DNA from: CALOCY01 sp942491975
Lineage (GTDB): Bacteria > Bacteroidota > Bacteroidia > Bacteroidales > Prolixibacteraceae
Direction of reading: 5' to 3'
Assembly: GCA_942491975.1 (NCBI GenBank)
Contig: CALOCY010000004.1
Location: forward strand, 1,674,001 to 1,738,000
Length of the DNA stretch: 64,000 nucleotides
The position numbers and the translations under genes were made by a program. Under the pieces are notes generated by a model. The model saw nothing but the letters and a program-made list of their open reading frames with translations, was not told the origin of the DNA and ran no database searches. Shown in pieces: positions 37,157 through 47,222 of the stretch. Each line of letters opens with the position of its first letter. Position 1 is the first letter of the stretch.

Positions 37157-40042
37157 TTAATAGTTGTTATCTGTTGGCCTGTGGCAAATAGCTGCATACG
37201 GACAGTAACTGCATTTCTGTTTTTTTACATCAACCTGAGAGAATGGCATAGAAGTATCAAAAAGCTCTGCAATCAATACTTTTAAGTAGTGATCAAGATC
37301 GTCAGCTACACTATAGTACCCAATATCAGAAAAGTTTTCAACATCTTTACTGCTTATGGATGGATTAAAACGCTCGTTATACAGGTCGCGAATCTGATAA
37401 ATACCCGGAACAATCACTTTTTCATCAGGGAAAGAAGCTGCTATACCACGGGCGTATAGCAGTGTTTGAAATACAGCTTTAGGGCGGTTGCTGCTATGGC
37501 GATCAAAAAGTGTTTCCACTCCTTTAAAATCAAGCTTATCATTTCCTGTTTTGTAATCGATTACCCTCAGTTTCCCGTTTACACGGTCAAGGCGGTCAAT
37601 ATATCCGCCAACAGCCAGCTGTATGTTATGGTTGGCAACATTTATCTTCACAGGGGCAACAGCATGTTTTTCCAGCCCGATAATTTCAAACGGGGCTATT
37701 TTTTGATCCTGTTTTAACAGCTCTTTCACTGATCTTTTTATAATGCCGTATATCAACCTGTTCCTGCCAAACAGTTCACCGGACACCTCTTTTTTTCCAT
37801 ACTTAAAGTAGGCTTTATCAAAAGCATTGTGCAATACTTTTTCAATCAACTTATCGTCCTTTATCATTGTTTCGATATGCGTGGTCTCTACCCTCTTCCC
37901 TTCAAAAGGTTTATAAAGCTGTTCCATCGCCTCATGAAAGATATTACCAAACACATCCGCCTCTATCTCCTGCTTTATTTCGTCAGGTTTTTCAATGCCT
38001 GCCACATCTTTAAAGTAAAACCTCAGGCTGCACTCAAGGTATCGGTTCAATGCACTGGGCGACAATGCCTTTTCTTCATATTTCCTGAGCAATTGCTGAA
38101 TCATTTCAGGTGTTTTTCCCACAACAATTTCCTGCACTTCTGTTCCTGAAATATTGTAGATACATTGCATCTCTTCAATATCAATTCCCGACTCAAACAT
38201 AAGCTGATAGATATAACGGCTCATCTCACCGTTATTTAACCCGTCAGCGACCGGATTGTATAACAGGTATACATTTTTGCTCCGTTGTATGCTCCGGTAA
38301 AAATAGTAGGCATACATGGCATCCATCTGTTCTATCGAGGGCAATCCAAATCCGTACCTTAACCGGTAAGGAATAAATGAAGGAGAAGTACTGCCCGAAG
38401 GCATAACATTTTCATTTACCGAAAGCAAAAAAATATTTTCAAAATCGAGGCAGCGGGTTTCCAGTATTCCCATTATCTGCAAGCCTCCCAACGGCTCTCC
38501 TTCAAACGGGATAGCTATACGTTGCAGGTAACTCATCAGTATCCTAAAGAAAGTATCCCGTTTAAAATCAGGTTTATCTTCCGGGTTTTTGTTTAGCCCT
38601 GTCAATACATCAGTAAGCTTATTCACTGCAACATACGCCTGGTAGAGGTATTCGTGGATGATTTCGCTACCACTGTTTTTTTCCACACCTGTAAATAATC
38701 GTTTAAACACCTCCAGAAAATAGGTTGAAATAGCTGTGGGTGAGCCACGATAGCAAAATATCAACCGGTACAGGTCATTGATACAAAGTTCCGATTGGTT
38801 GATATATATTTTATTGTATTTCACTATCTTATTAGCCCAATCACTACCTGTGCCCCCTGTTGCTTTTTGCAATACAGGATGATACAATATGGCCAATACA
38901 TCTTTGTAATAAAAGCTTATTCCAGAACTGTTTCGGGCATTTTTCTGTAGCTTAACAAGGCTGCGAATAAAACCATGCACGGGAGAAGCCGTAAGCGGAT
39001 ACCCCATAGTCACGTTAATTTTCTCATATTCTGAAGGCAATGCCGATAATGTTGGCAACAGTAAAGACTCCTCACCAAGAACAACCGCTGTTGTGTCAAA
39101 ATTACCATTAAGCGGCAACCGGTCTCTCTTCATAAGTTCTGCAACAGCCTGTCCCTGTCCGGTAGACGAAGGAACTGAAACAACCTTTATCCTGGAATTG
39201 TTGGAAAAAGAACCCTCCAATACAAAGCCGGAAGGCATAGGATAACTTTTAAGATTTTCCCGCATAAACAATCCTGCCTCGTGGATAATGCTGTTCGTAT
39301 AATATTCATCATAATCCCAAAAGAATTCAGCTCTTTTATGGTTTCTCAGGAAATCAAAAAGCTGTTTTTCACATGGGTTCAATGCGTTAAACCCGATAAA
39401 CACATACTTCTCTTCTGATAATGCAACTGTATCCCCGTTGCTTATTTTATCTGCCATTGCACGATACAACATCCCTTCGTAAGCCTCTCCCCTGCGCTCC
39501 AATTCTGACCGGAACCGGCTATAAATATCATTCAGCACTTTCCATATAGCTATAAACCCATCCCTGTTCTCTGATTCTTTAACACGGCCAATATTCCCCC
39601 AGAAATCACGCAGGTACGTTTTCTGCCCATCCGTTAAATAATCAAACAACGCATCAATCTCTTTCAGGTTGGAGATATTGCGAAACAAGTCTTTCGCATT
39701 TACCCGGTACTTGTCAAGATCGTTAAAATCATTGATGAGCATCTCTCCCCAGAAATAGAAATCATCAAACGATTCATTAGATCCGGTGACCTTTCTGTAA
39801 ATCCTGTACAACCTGAAAAGAAGCGTTATATTATCTGTTTTATTAAGTACCGAAAAGCTTTCAATCAGCTCATTTATGGTTACAATACGTGGAGTAAACA
39901 ACGGTTTTTCGACCAATTGCCTCAGGTAACCCGAAAAGAAAACCCCTGCCCTTCGGTTAGGAAAGACAACGGTTATGCGGTGTAGTTGATTACCATGCTT
40001 TGAAAACAGATAGTTAGCCGTTTCCCCAAGAAATCGTTTCAT
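37157..40042 (-). CDS. AddB-like PD-(D/E)XK nuclease family protein
   Basis: 961 residues from the ATG at 40042 (a TTG three codons earlier is less likely). The N-terminal part has a helicase-like Rossmann segment (RITVVFPNRRAGVFF). The C-terminal nuclease domain carries LRVIDYKTGND, the core Asp and Lys of the PD-(D/E)XK fold. Four cysteines, Cys671 (LECSLRF) and Cys944, 947, 953 (CxxCxxxxxC), match the 4Fe-4S staple of AddB. The family processes double-strand breaks together with an AddA helicase-nuclease. No AddA-like gene is next to it: ggt is divergent 133 bp away. Probably complete. Confidence 0.88.
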   Translation of the reverse strand: MKRFLGETANYLFSKHGNQLHRITVVFPNRRAGVFFSGYLRQLVEKPLFTPRIVTINELIESFSVLNKTDNITLLFRLYRIYRKVTGSNESFDDFYFWGEMLINDFNDLDKYRVNAKDLFRNISNLKEIDALFDYLTDGQKTYLRDFWGNIGRVKESENRDGFIAIWKVLNDIYSRFRSELERRGEAYEGMLYRAMADKISNGDTVALSEEKYVFIGFNALNPCEKQLFDFLRNHKRAEFFWDYDEYYTNSIIHEAGLFMRENLKSYPMPSGFVLEGSFSNNSRIKVVSVPSSTGQGQAVAELMKRDRLPLNGNFDTTAVVLGEESLLLPTLSALPSEYEKINVTMGYPLTASPVHGFIRSLVKLQKNARNSSGISFYYKDVLAILYHPVLQKATGGTGSDWANKIVKYNKIYINQSELCINDLYRLIFCYRGSPTAISTYFLEVFKRLFTGVEKNSGSEIIHEYLYQAYVAVNKLTDVLTGLNKNPEDKPDFKRDTFFRILMSYLQRIAIPFEGEPLGGLQIMGILETRCLDFENIFLLSVNENVMPSGSTSPSFIPYRLRYGFGLPSIEQMDAMYAYYFYRSIQRSKNVYLLYNPVADGLNNGEMSRYIYQLMFESGIDIEEMQCIYNISGTEVQEIVVGKTPEMIQQLLRKYEEKALSPSALNRYLECSLRFYFKDVAGIEKPDEIKQEIEADVFGNIFHEAMEQLYKPFEGKRVETTHIETMIKDDKLIEKVLHNAFDKAYFKYGKKEVSGELFGRNRLIYGIIKRSVKELLKQDQKIAPFEIIGLEKHAVAPVKINVANHNIQLAVGGYIDRLDRVNGKLRVIDYKTGNDKLDFKGVETLFDRHSSNRPKAVFQTLLYARGIAASFPDEKVIVPGIYQIRDLYNERFNPSISSKDVENFSDIGYYSVADDLDHYLKVLIAELFDTSMPFSQVDVKKQKCSYCPYAAICHRPTDNNY

Positions 40043-40174
40043 ACGCAGCAATGATCTGAATGTTTAGTAAAGATAACAGGCTCTGATGAAAGAGACAAGT
40101 ACAAAGAGATTTACCCTCCGTTTTTATCAGGTTTATCTTTTTTACTACCTTTAAAAAAACAAAGTTTTCCAGAC

Positions 40175-41860
40175 ATGAAAAGAATATTTACACTGATTTT
40201 ACTCCTAAACACCGCACTAATATTTGGACAAAATCGCATCGTGGAAAATCCGTTTACCACACGTTCCGAAGTTATTGCACCACACGGTATGGCTTGTACC
40301 AGTCAGCCATTGGCAACCCAGGTAGCCATTGGTATATTAAAAGCTGGTGGGAATGCTGTTGATGCTGCCATTGCAGCCAATGCAATGCTCGGGCTTACCG
40401 AACCTGTCGGATGTGGGATTGGAGGGGATCTCTTCGCTATTGTATGGGATGCAAATACACAAAAGCTTTACGGATTAAATGCCAGTGGACGATCTCCTTA
40501 TAATTTGAACCTTGATTACTTTCATGAAAATGATTACGAAAAAATCCCTTCGCACGGTCCGCTTCCCGTATCGGTTCCCGGATGTATTGACGGATGGTTC
40601 GAATTACACAGAAAGTTTGGATCACTACCTATGAACGACATATTAAAACCAGCCATTGTTTACGCCCGGGAAGGTTTTCCCCTATCAGAAGTTATTGCTT
40701 ACTACTGGCAGCGAAATGCAGAAATTTTAAAAGAGTTTCCGGGATTTGCAGAGGTATTTATGCCCAACGGGAAAACCCCTTTGAAGGGGGAAATCTTTAA
40801 AAACCCCTATCTGGCAAATACCTATGAGTCAGTTGCCCGTGAAGGGCGCGATCTCTTTTACAAAGGCAGGATCGCCCGTGAAATTGTCAATTATATGGAA
40901 AAAAATGGGGGCTTCCTTTCCATGAAAGACATGAAAGATCACCGTTCGGAATGGGTCGAACCTGTTTCTATCAATTACCGTGGGTATGATATATGGGAAC
41001 TACCTCCCAACGGACAGGGAACAGCTGTGCTGCAAATGCTTAATATCCTTGAGGCATATGATTTAAAGACACCGGGTTTTGGCTCTGAAGAGTATCTTCA
41101 CCTGCTTATTGAAGCTAAAAAACTGGCATTTGAAGACCGTGCCAAATATTATGCCGATCCGGCATTTAACCAGTTGCCTTTGGAGCAACTTATTTCAAAA
41201 CCATATGCACGGGAACGTCGCCAACTTATTGATCTTGAAAAAGCTGCAGAATCATACGATGCAGGGGAACTGGAACAGGGAAATACCATTTACCTTACAG
41301 TAGCCGATAAGGCAGGCAATATGGTCTCGTTGATCCAGAGCAATTACCGGGGAATGGGCTCGGGAATGACACCCGGAAAATTGGGCTTTGTACTCCAGGA
41401 TCGGGGAGAACTGTTTAGCCTTGAAGAGGGGCACATGAATGTATTTGAACCTCATAAGCGGCCATTTCATACCATTATTCCCGCTTTTATCACTAAAGAC
41501 GGAAAGCCCTGGATAAGTTTTGGGCTTATGGGAGGGGCTATGCAGCCCCAGGGGCATGTTCAGGTTATTGTTAACCTGATAGATTTTGGGATGAACCTTC
41601 AGGAGGCCGGTGATGCACCGCGAATCCGTCATGCGGGAGAAAGCCAGCCCACCGGGGGGAAAATGACCAACGGGGGAACGGTTTATATTGAGAATGGAAT
41701 GGGTTACAAAACAATACGCGGATTACTACAAAAAGGCCATCACATTGCCTATTCACATGGTGGCTTCGGAGGGTATCAGGCTATTATGTACGATGCAAAG
41801 AATAAGGTATACTACGGGGCATCGGAGTCACGTAAAGACGGACAGGCAGCCGGATATTAG
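40175..41860 (+). CDS. ggt: Gamma-glutamyltransferase, exported
   Basis: 561 residues with a signal peptide ending IFGQ at about 19. The large-subunit part has CTSQPLATQVAIGILKAGGNAVDAAIAA and GCGIGGDLF. The autoprocessing and catalytic Thr371 lies in GNTIYLTVADKAGN; the small subunit has QSNYRGMGSGM and the GGAMQPQGHVQ block. The family transfers or hydrolyses the gamma-glutamyl group of glutathione and related peptides in the periplasm. The family motif near the processing site (usually TTH) is TIY here, a common variation in this group. Monocistronic or followed by the small secreted gene 119 bp on. Confidence 0.93.
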   Translation: MKRIFTLILLLNTALIFGQNRIVENPFTTRSEVIAPHGMACTSQPLATQVAIGILKAGGNAVDAAIAANAMLGLTEPVGCGIGGDLFAIVWDANTQKLYGLNASGRSPYNLNLDYFHENDYEKIPSHGPLPVSVPGCIDGWFELHRKFGSLPMNDILKPAIVYAREGFPLSEVIAYYWQRNAEILKEFPGFAEVFMPNGKTPLKGEIFKNPYLANTYESVAREGRDLFYKGRIAREIVNYMEKNGGFLSMKDMKDHRSEWVEPVSINYRGYDIWELPPNGQGTAVLQMLNILEAYDLKTPGFGSEEYLHLLIEAKKLAFEDRAKYYADPAFNQLPLEQLISKPYARERRQLIDLEKAAESYDAGELEQGNTIYLTVADKAGNMVSLIQSNYRGMGSGMTPGKLGFVLQDRGELFSLEEGHMNVFEPHKRPFHTIIPAFITKDGKPWISFGLMGGAMQPQGHVQVIVNLIDFGMNLQEAGDAPRIRHAGESQPTGGKMTNGGTVYIENGMGYKTIRGLLQKGHHIAYSHGGFGGYQAIMYDAKNKVYYGASESRKDGQAAGY

Positions 41861-41952
41861 TTCGTTGAAAATGAGTATAAAGCGGAGATTGAACAGCAAT
41901 TCTATTGGCTTGGAGTATACATGCAGATGTGCAGTATAAACCTCCCATTCAC

Positions 41953-41960
41953 TAAATTTG
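41953..41960 (+). promoter_or_regulatory. Possible -7 element for the 42-kb secreted protein
   Basis: TAAATTTG lies 19 bases before the ATG at 41980. The -33 position reads ATGTG instead of TTTG, so support is weak. Confidence 0.3.
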
Positions 41961-41979
41961 AACACATACACCATTCAAT

Positions 41980-42600
41980 ATGAAAAAATACGCTTTAGTA
42001 GCAGCACTCGTGATCGTAACAACAGTTGTAAATGGACAGCTTCAGCAAACATCAGCCATTAAGCAAGCCATTGAAAAGCAATTTGAATTCTATCCGGCAT
42101 CAACATTGAAAGACATTTGCAAAAATTTCTTTCAGGACTATTACGGGCCGGGACATTTGTTGAGTGATACAGCAAAAGCACTGAAATACCTCAACTATGA
42201 ACTGGATATGATAACCGACAGGAAGATTGATACAATAAAAGTATATCCGCTGGGGTTTAAACATCAATTTTACCGGATCAACCTCTCATTTATCCGGGAC
42301 GGGATAATCCCCAAAGCAGCTTATTTTAATGCTTTTGTAAAAAGTGCACAAAAATTTCAGGAACCCGATATCGAAGAGTGGAAACAGCTGTTCCGGCAAA
42401 TTGTTGATGCCATAAACGAGATGGGGCTCACACTACCCGACTTTGACGATGAACTACAGGAAGTCAATCAACAACTGGAACAGGGAGAGCCTGTAGTACA
42501 CCACAGCAAGCTGTTTATTGATACTTATCATCCCCATTACAGAATCATTCATAAAGATGAGTGGGAGAAGCTTAAAGCCCAATATAACATCAACTATTAA
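41980..42600 (+). CDS. Secreted hypothetical protein
   Basis: 206 residues with a signal peptide (MKKYALVAALVIVTTVVNGQ). The mature protein is mostly charged and helical, with a recognisable block KNFFQDYYGPGHLLSD near 48-63 and YHPHYRIIHKDEWEKL near the end. I have the impression of a Bacteroidota family of unknown function carrying this YYGPGHLL block, but I cannot name it. No lipobox, no metal motif. Its 3' end overlaps the convergent TauE/SafE gene by 11 bases. Confidence 0.8.
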   Translation: MKKYALVAALVIVTTVVNGQLQQTSAIKQAIEKQFEFYPASTLKDICKNFFQDYYGPGHLLSDTAKALKYLNYELDMITDRKIDTIKVYPLGFKHQFYRINLSFIRDGIIPKAAYFNAFVKSAQKFQEPDIEEWKQLFRQIVDAINEMGLTLPDFDDELQEVNQQLEQGEPVVHHSKLFIDTYHPHYRIIHKDEWEKLKAQYNINY

Positions 42601-43348
42601 ATACCCCCAGAAGATGGGCTGCCATAACCATTAAAGCCAGCAACAAAAAGTAGCGCACATATTTCGGGCCCCAACTAACGGCAAATTTAGCCCCCAGGTA
42701 AGCCCCGGACATATTTCCGGTTGCCAATATCAACCCAATGACCAGGTCAACCTGCCTGTTGATAAAAAATACGGCTAATGCAAATGCTGTATAGATTAAC
42801 ACAATCAATACCTTTATGGCATTGGCTTTTACCAGGTCATAACCGGCACCCAGTACCAGGCCTGCCAACAAAAAAAAGCCAACCCCCGCCTGGATAAAAC
42901 CGCCGTACACGCCAATAAAAAAGAAGATAATATACTGCAAAACAGAGTGTTTTGCACTCACATCACCTGCCTGTTGTTTCACCCATTTATCAGGCTTAAA
43001 AACAATCATAAAAAACATAAAAACCAACAGGCCGCCTATAATCCGCTTCAACAGGAGCTCATCAATATCGACTGCTAAAAAAGCGCCCAATATACTTCCC
43101 GCCACCGCAGGAATGGCAAGCTTATAGTCAGTTTTAAGGTCGATAACCTTTTTCTTTTTGAATGTTGAAACGCCGATCACATTCTGTAAAAAAATAGCCA
43201 CCCGGTTGGTTCCGTTGGCAACATTGGCCGGTAACCCTAAAAACATTAACAGGGGAAGCGTTAATAACGATCCGCCACCGGCAACCGTATTGATAAACCC
43301 GGCAACCAGCCCAATGCCTACCACTGCAAGAATTAAATACCACTCCAT
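42590..43348 (-). CDS. TauE/SafE family sulfite/anion exporter
   Basis: 252 residues from the ATG at 43348 (MEWYLILAVVG). A TTG extension to 43393 would lie inside the glyA terminator and is rejected. About eight hydrophobic helices with the family's glycine-rich repeats: GFINTVAGGGSLLTLPLL in the first half and GVYGGFIQAGVGFFLL in the second. Relatives export sulfite, sulfoacetate or related organosulfur anions; no specific substrate can be assigned. It is 116 bp downstream of glyA but separated from it by a terminator. The 3' end overlaps the secreted protein gene by 11 bases. Confidence 0.87.
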   Translation of the reverse strand: MEWYLILAVVGIGLVAGFINTVAGGGSLLTLPLLMFLGLPANVANGTNRVAIFLQNVIGVSTFKKKKVIDLKTDYKLAIPAVAGSILGAFLAVDIDELLLKRIIGGLLVFMFFMIVFKPDKWVKQQAGDVSAKHSVLQYIIFFFIGVYGGFIQAGVGFFLLAGLVLGAGYDLVKANAIKVLIVLIYTAFALAVFFINRQVDLVIGLILATGNMSGAYLGAKFAVSWGPKYVRYFLLLALMVMAAHLLGVFNS

Positions 43349-43372
43349 CGCTAAAAGTTTGATCTGAAGATA

Positions 43373-43407
43373 CAAAAAAAGCCTGTGAAACAATGCTTCA
43401 CAGGCTT
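43373..43407 (-). terminator. glyA terminator
   Basis: An 11-bp perfect stem AAGCCTGTGAA (43379-43389) with 43397-43407 and a 7-base loop. On the minus strand it is followed by TTTTTTT. It lies between the glyA stop and the TauE start. Confidence 0.85.
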
Positions 43408-43437
43408 CCGGTTATTTAGGATTTTCTAATAGTCTGG

Positions 43438-43451
43438 CAATCTAAAAATCT
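43438..43451. repeat. 14-bp intergenic repeat, copy 2 (inverted)
   Basis: CAATCTAAAAATCT is the exact complement of the segment at 26783-26796. It sits between the glyA stop and its terminator. Confidence 0.35.
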
Positions 43452-43464
43452 TATAGTCTGCCTA

Positions 43465-44745
43465 TTACCACGCAAAAAGCGGATAGTCTTTCATCATTGC
43501 ATTCACTTTTTTTGCAACACTTTCAAGAACCTTTTCATCTTCGATATTAGAAATCGCCATATCAATCATTTCAACCATCGGAGACATCATATCCTCTTTA
43601 ATACCCCTGGTCGTAATAGCTGCTGTACCCACACGTAAACCTGAAGTCTGGAATGGTGAGCGACTGTCAAACGGCACCATATTTTTATTAATTGTGATAT
43701 CAGCTTTTACCAAACCATTCTCTACCTGTTTCCCTGTTATTTCAGGAAATTTTGTACGAAGGTCAATCAACATGGAGTGGTTATCGGTACCCCCGGATAT
43801 TACTTTATAGCCCAAATCGACAAAAGCCTGTGCCATTACAGCCGCATTCTTTTGCACCTGTGCCTGATAGGTTTTATATTCCGGCTCCAATGCTTCGCCA
43901 AACGCAACAGCTTTAGCCGCAATCACGTGTTCTAAGGGACCTCCCTGCATGCCTGGGAAAACGGCAAAATTCAACAATTGCGACATCATTTTTACCTGTC
44001 CTTTCGGGGTTTCCAATCCCCATGGGTTTTCAAAGTCTTTGCCCATAAGAATAATACCTCCACGCGGGCCACGCAGTGTTTTATGTGTTGTTGATGTTAC
44101 AATATGTGCATATTTACACGGGTTATCCAGTAATCCGGCAGCAATCAGCCCGGCAGGATGTGCCATGTCAACCATAAACAGTGCCCCTACCTTATCAGCA
44201 ATAGCACGCATACGGGCATAATCCCACTCCCTTGAATAGGCTGAAGCACCCCCGATGATCAGTTTGGGACGCTCTTTTAGTGCCAGCTCCTCCATCGTGT
44301 CATAATCGACCCTTCCGGTATCCTCTTTCACCTGGTAGGCAATCGGTTCATAAAGAATTCCCGAAGAGTTGACCGGTGAACCGTGCGACAAGTGCCCGCC
44401 ATGGGACAGGTCTAATCCCATAAACTTATCACCGGGCTGTAAAACAATACTCAGCACAGCGGCATTGGCCTGTGCCCCCGAGTGAGGTTGTACATTGGCA
44501 TATTCGCAATCAAAAATCTGCCTGATACGGTCAATAGCCAGCTGTTCAGTCATATCTACAAACTGGCAACCACCATAATATCTTTTACCGGGATACCCCT
44601 CGGCATATTTATTTGTCATTACCGAACCCATTGCCTCCATCACCTGATCACTTACAAAATTCTCAGAAGCAATCAATTCAATTCCGTTGGTTTGACGTTG
44701 ACGTTCCTTTTCAATAATATCAAATACTAAGTTGTCTCTCTTCAT
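43465..44745 (-). CDS. glyA: Serine hydroxymethyltransferase
   Basis: 426 residues, standard size. Recognisable parts are IELIASENFVSDQVMEAMGS, YPGKRYYGGCQ and the PLP-lysine motif STTHKTLRGPRGG. FPGMQGGPLEH and SGLRVGTAAITTRG are also there. It interconverts serine and glycine with tetrahydrofolate, feeding one-carbon metabolism. No purine or glycine riboswitch is seen in the 145 bp upstream; a weak -7-like TACTTTTG (44811-44804) is present without a -33 box. Ends with a strong terminator, so it is a single-gene unit. Confidence 0.96.
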   Translation of the reverse strand: MKRDNLVFDIIEKERQRQTNGIELIASENFVSDQVMEAMGSVMTNKYAEGYPGKRYYGGCQFVDMTEQLAIDRIRQIFDCEYANVQPHSGAQANAAVLSIVLQPGDKFMGLDLSHGGHLSHGSPVNSSGILYEPIAYQVKEDTGRVDYDTMEELALKERPKLIIGGASAYSREWDYARMRAIADKVGALFMVDMAHPAGLIAAGLLDNPCKYAHIVTSTTHKTLRGPRGGIILMGKDFENPWGLETPKGQVKMMSQLLNFAVFPGMQGGPLEHVIAAKAVAFGEALEPEYKTYQAQVQKNAAVMAQAFVDLGYKVISGGTDNHSMLIDLRTKFPEITGKQVENGLVKADITINKNMVPFDSRSPFQTSGLRVGTAAITTRGIKEDMMSPMVEMIDMAISNIEDEKVLESVAKKVNAMMKDYPLFAW

Positions 44746-44890
44746 TTCTCACATTTTTAAAGATACCAAAGGATAAAATCAAAACAGTTTCTAACCATTT
44801 TGCCAAAAGTAAAACTTTTTTCTTTCCTTATTTATGATAAAACCTATAAATTCGTACTTATCGGTTTTCAACAAATAAACGTACTCATTT

Positions 44891-45274
44891 ATGAAAAGGC
44901 CCCTGGTTTTATCGGCACTCTGTATTCTTAGCTTTATTGGTAGTGGTTTTCAGGCACTTCTTTTCCTTCTGGCCACCATTTTCTACAACCATTCACTACT
45001 ATTTATTCAGTCCCATGCATTGGGAGGAATTTTAAATAATGTACCCCGCACTTATTTTGCAGCACTCGCAGGGGTAGCTATTCTTTCATTTTGTGGAGTA
45101 TTGTTGATGTGGAAACTTCAACGTAAAGGATTCTTTATCTATTTCGTTGGGCAAACCGGCCTTTTTCTTTTACCCGTGTTTATCCTCTCCCGCAATACCT
45201 TTTCAGCTGTCAACCTGATGACAATACTCTTTTTCCTGGTATTGTACCTCATACAGTGGAAACACCTGAAATAA
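44891..45274 (+). CDS. Small four-helix membrane protein, function unknown
   Basis: 127 residues with four predicted membrane segments (about 5-28, 57-75, 80-98, 103-121) and short, basic loops. No cysteine or charged residues in the helices suggest catalysis or transport. I do not recognise a family. It is divergent from glyA and convergent with the ClC gene, standing alone. The frame is supported by the strongly membrane-like pattern and the ATG directly after an AT-rich leader. Confidence 0.75.
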   Translation: MKRPLVLSALCILSFIGSGFQALLFLLATIFYNHSLLFIQSHALGGILNNVPRTYFAALAGVAILSFCGVLLMWKLQRKGFFIYFVGQTGLFLLPVFILSRNTFSAVNLMTILFFLVLYLIQWKHLK

Positions 45275-45452
45275 TGTGTTGATTGGGTAATGAACGGATT
45301 AAAAGTAGTTGGATAACGTAAACTACTTATACAATAAAAATATTGCACGTATGTGAATTTCCGTCTTTATAGCTGATCAACTTTATACATTAGCCGAAAG
45401 TAACAGAGATAAAGAATCATCCCATCTGCTCATCAACGCATTACCACATCAT

Positions 45453-47222
45453 CTAATGATGCGAGAAGTGCCTTACAATGCGCCGGTACGAAGAGAATAC
45501 TTTTGCCCTTGATATAAACCCCAGGTATTTACCATCGTCTATTACCGCAAGGTTAAAACGTCCGCACATTTCAAACTTTTCAGCCACTTCTTCCATCGAA
45601 TCGTTCGGTGAAATGGAATATTTTGGTAAATACATCAAATCCTTAATTTTAACTTCGTCATAAAGCCCGGGGTTAAAAATCAGGTGACGTACATCGTCCA
45701 TTTTCACCATGCCATGTAGCACACCATCATCATCAACAACCGGGAAAAGGTTACGATGGGCTACTGAAATAGCATCAACTAAATCGCCCAACGTAGCTTC
45801 AGGGGGCAATACTTTAAAATCTGTTTCGATCAGTTTCTGCACCTCCATCATTCGTAGTGCCGATTGGTCTTTATGATGTGTAAACAGCTCCTTGCGACGT
45901 ACCAGCTGGTAGTGATATACCGAATCGGGGACAAAATATTTCACTGTAATGTAAGCAATGGTTGCCGTTACCATCAATGGTACAAACAGGGCATATCCCC
46001 CTGAAATATCTGCAATCAGAAAAATACCTGTCAACGGGGCATGCAACACCCCTGCAATCAATCCGGCCATGCCTATTAATGCAAAGTTATTTTCATTAAG
46101 ATTTCTAATTCCCAGATGATTTACAACAATAGCAAATAGCATGCCTGTATTTACCCCCATAAACAGCGTAGGTGCAAATATGCCACCAACCCCCCCGGCC
46201 CCAAACGTAAGAGAGGTTGCCACCACCTTGAACAATATTATCATGGCCATAATAGCTATCACAGCCCATATGTTTTCTTTAAAACTTTCAAACAAGCTGT
46301 TGTTGAAAAGGTAGTCAACATCCCCGGCCAAACACGCATTTATGGGCTCATATCCTTCTCCATACAGCGATGGAAAAATAAAAATAAGTGCGCCCAACAA
46401 AACACCTCCAATCAACAACCGGTTCCTGCGTTTGGATATTTTATCAAACTTGCTGGAGATAAACATATATGTCTTTGCAAAATAGGCCGATACAAGCCCG
46501 GCAACAACACCCAACAAAATATAATAAGGAAGGTCGCCCAGCTCAAAACTGGTCTCTATGGTGAACGGATAAAGCACATCCTGTCCCAGAAAAAGGTATG
46601 AAGTAAGTACAGCCGATGCCGATGCCAATAATAACGGGACCAATGAAAATGTAGTAAGGTCAATCATGATCACCTCTACCGCAAAGACAATGGCCGCAAT
46701 AGGTGCTTTAAAAATGGCTGCCATGGCACCCGCGCAGGCACAGGCAAGCATCAACGTTACCTGCTTAAAGTTTAAACGTAGAAACCTGCTCAACGATGAT
46801 CCAAAAGCAGCACCTGTAGCCACAGTAGGCCCCTCCAATCCAACCGACCCGCCAAACCCCACTGTCAGGGCACTGGTAACAACAGACGAAAACATATTAT
46901 GCCCGCTCATCTTTCCACCCTGCTTCGATATGCTGTGTAAAACATTAGGGATACCATGTCGTACCGGAGCTTTTATCACGTATTTTATAAACAATACGGC
47001 AACCAATATCCCAGCCAAAGGAATAATAAAATAGATATAGTTTTGAAGTGACTGGCTCGCTATTCTATTCAGCAACCCGTGCATCAACCACACCGAATTC
47101 TTAATAATAACTGCTGCAAAACCTACAATCACCCCGATAACTGCACTCAGGATCATTATAAAACTTTTGTCATTTAAGTGCTTAAGCCGCCACTTGTACA
47201 GTCTCAGTAATAATGTCTTCAT
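45453..47222 (-). CDS. ClC-type chloride channel/transporter with CBS pair
   Basis: 589 residues. The ClC membrane domain (about 20-430) has GLEGP with gating Glu130, the RHGIP variant of the GSGIP anion motif, and GAGGVGGIFAP. Two CBS domains end the protein (about 445-580), normally sensing adenine nucleotides. The position matching the E. coli ClC proton glutamate (Glu203) is Val184, in FAVEVIMID, as in ClC channels of animals. This hints at uncoupled chloride conduction rather than 2:1 exchange; some prokaryotic exchangers also lack that glutamate, so this is inference. Monocistronic. Confidence 0.9.
   Translation of the reverse strand: MKTLLLRLYKWRLKHLNDKSFIMILSAVIGVIVGFAAVIIKNSVWLMHGLLNRIASQSLQNYIYFIIPLAGILVAVLFIKYVIKAPVRHGIPNVLHSISKQGGKMSGHNMFSSVVTSALTVGFGGSVGLEGPTVATGAAFGSSLSRFLRLNFKQVTLMLACACAGAMAAIFKAPIAAIVFAVEVIMIDLTTFSLVPLLLASASAVLTSYLFLGQDVLYPFTIETSFELGDLPYYILLGVVAGLVSAYFAKTYMFISSKFDKISKRRNRLLIGGVLLGALIFIFPSLYGEGYEPINACLAGDVDYLFNNSLFESFKENIWAVIAIMAMIILFKVVATSLTFGAGGVGGIFAPTLFMGVNTGMLFAIVVNHLGIRNLNENNFALIGMAGLIAGVLHAPLTGIFLIADISGGYALFVPLMVTATIAYITVKYFVPDSVYHYQLVRRKELFTHHKDQSALRMMEVQKLIETDFKVLPPEATLGDLVDAISVAHRNLFPVVDDDGVLHGMVKMDDVRHLIFNPGLYDEVKIKDLMYLPKYSISPNDSMEEVAEKFEMCGRFNLAVIDDGKYLGFISRAKVFSSYRRIVRHFSHH

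Noticed and set aside
37157..40042. Defence-system nuclease
   Set aside because: The PD-(D/E)XK protein has the AddB iron-sulfur staple and no defence partners nearby, so a repair role fits better.
43349..43393. N-terminal extension of the TauE/SafE protein
   Set aside because: The extra codons are made of the glyA terminator hairpin; the family starts at the ATG at 43348.
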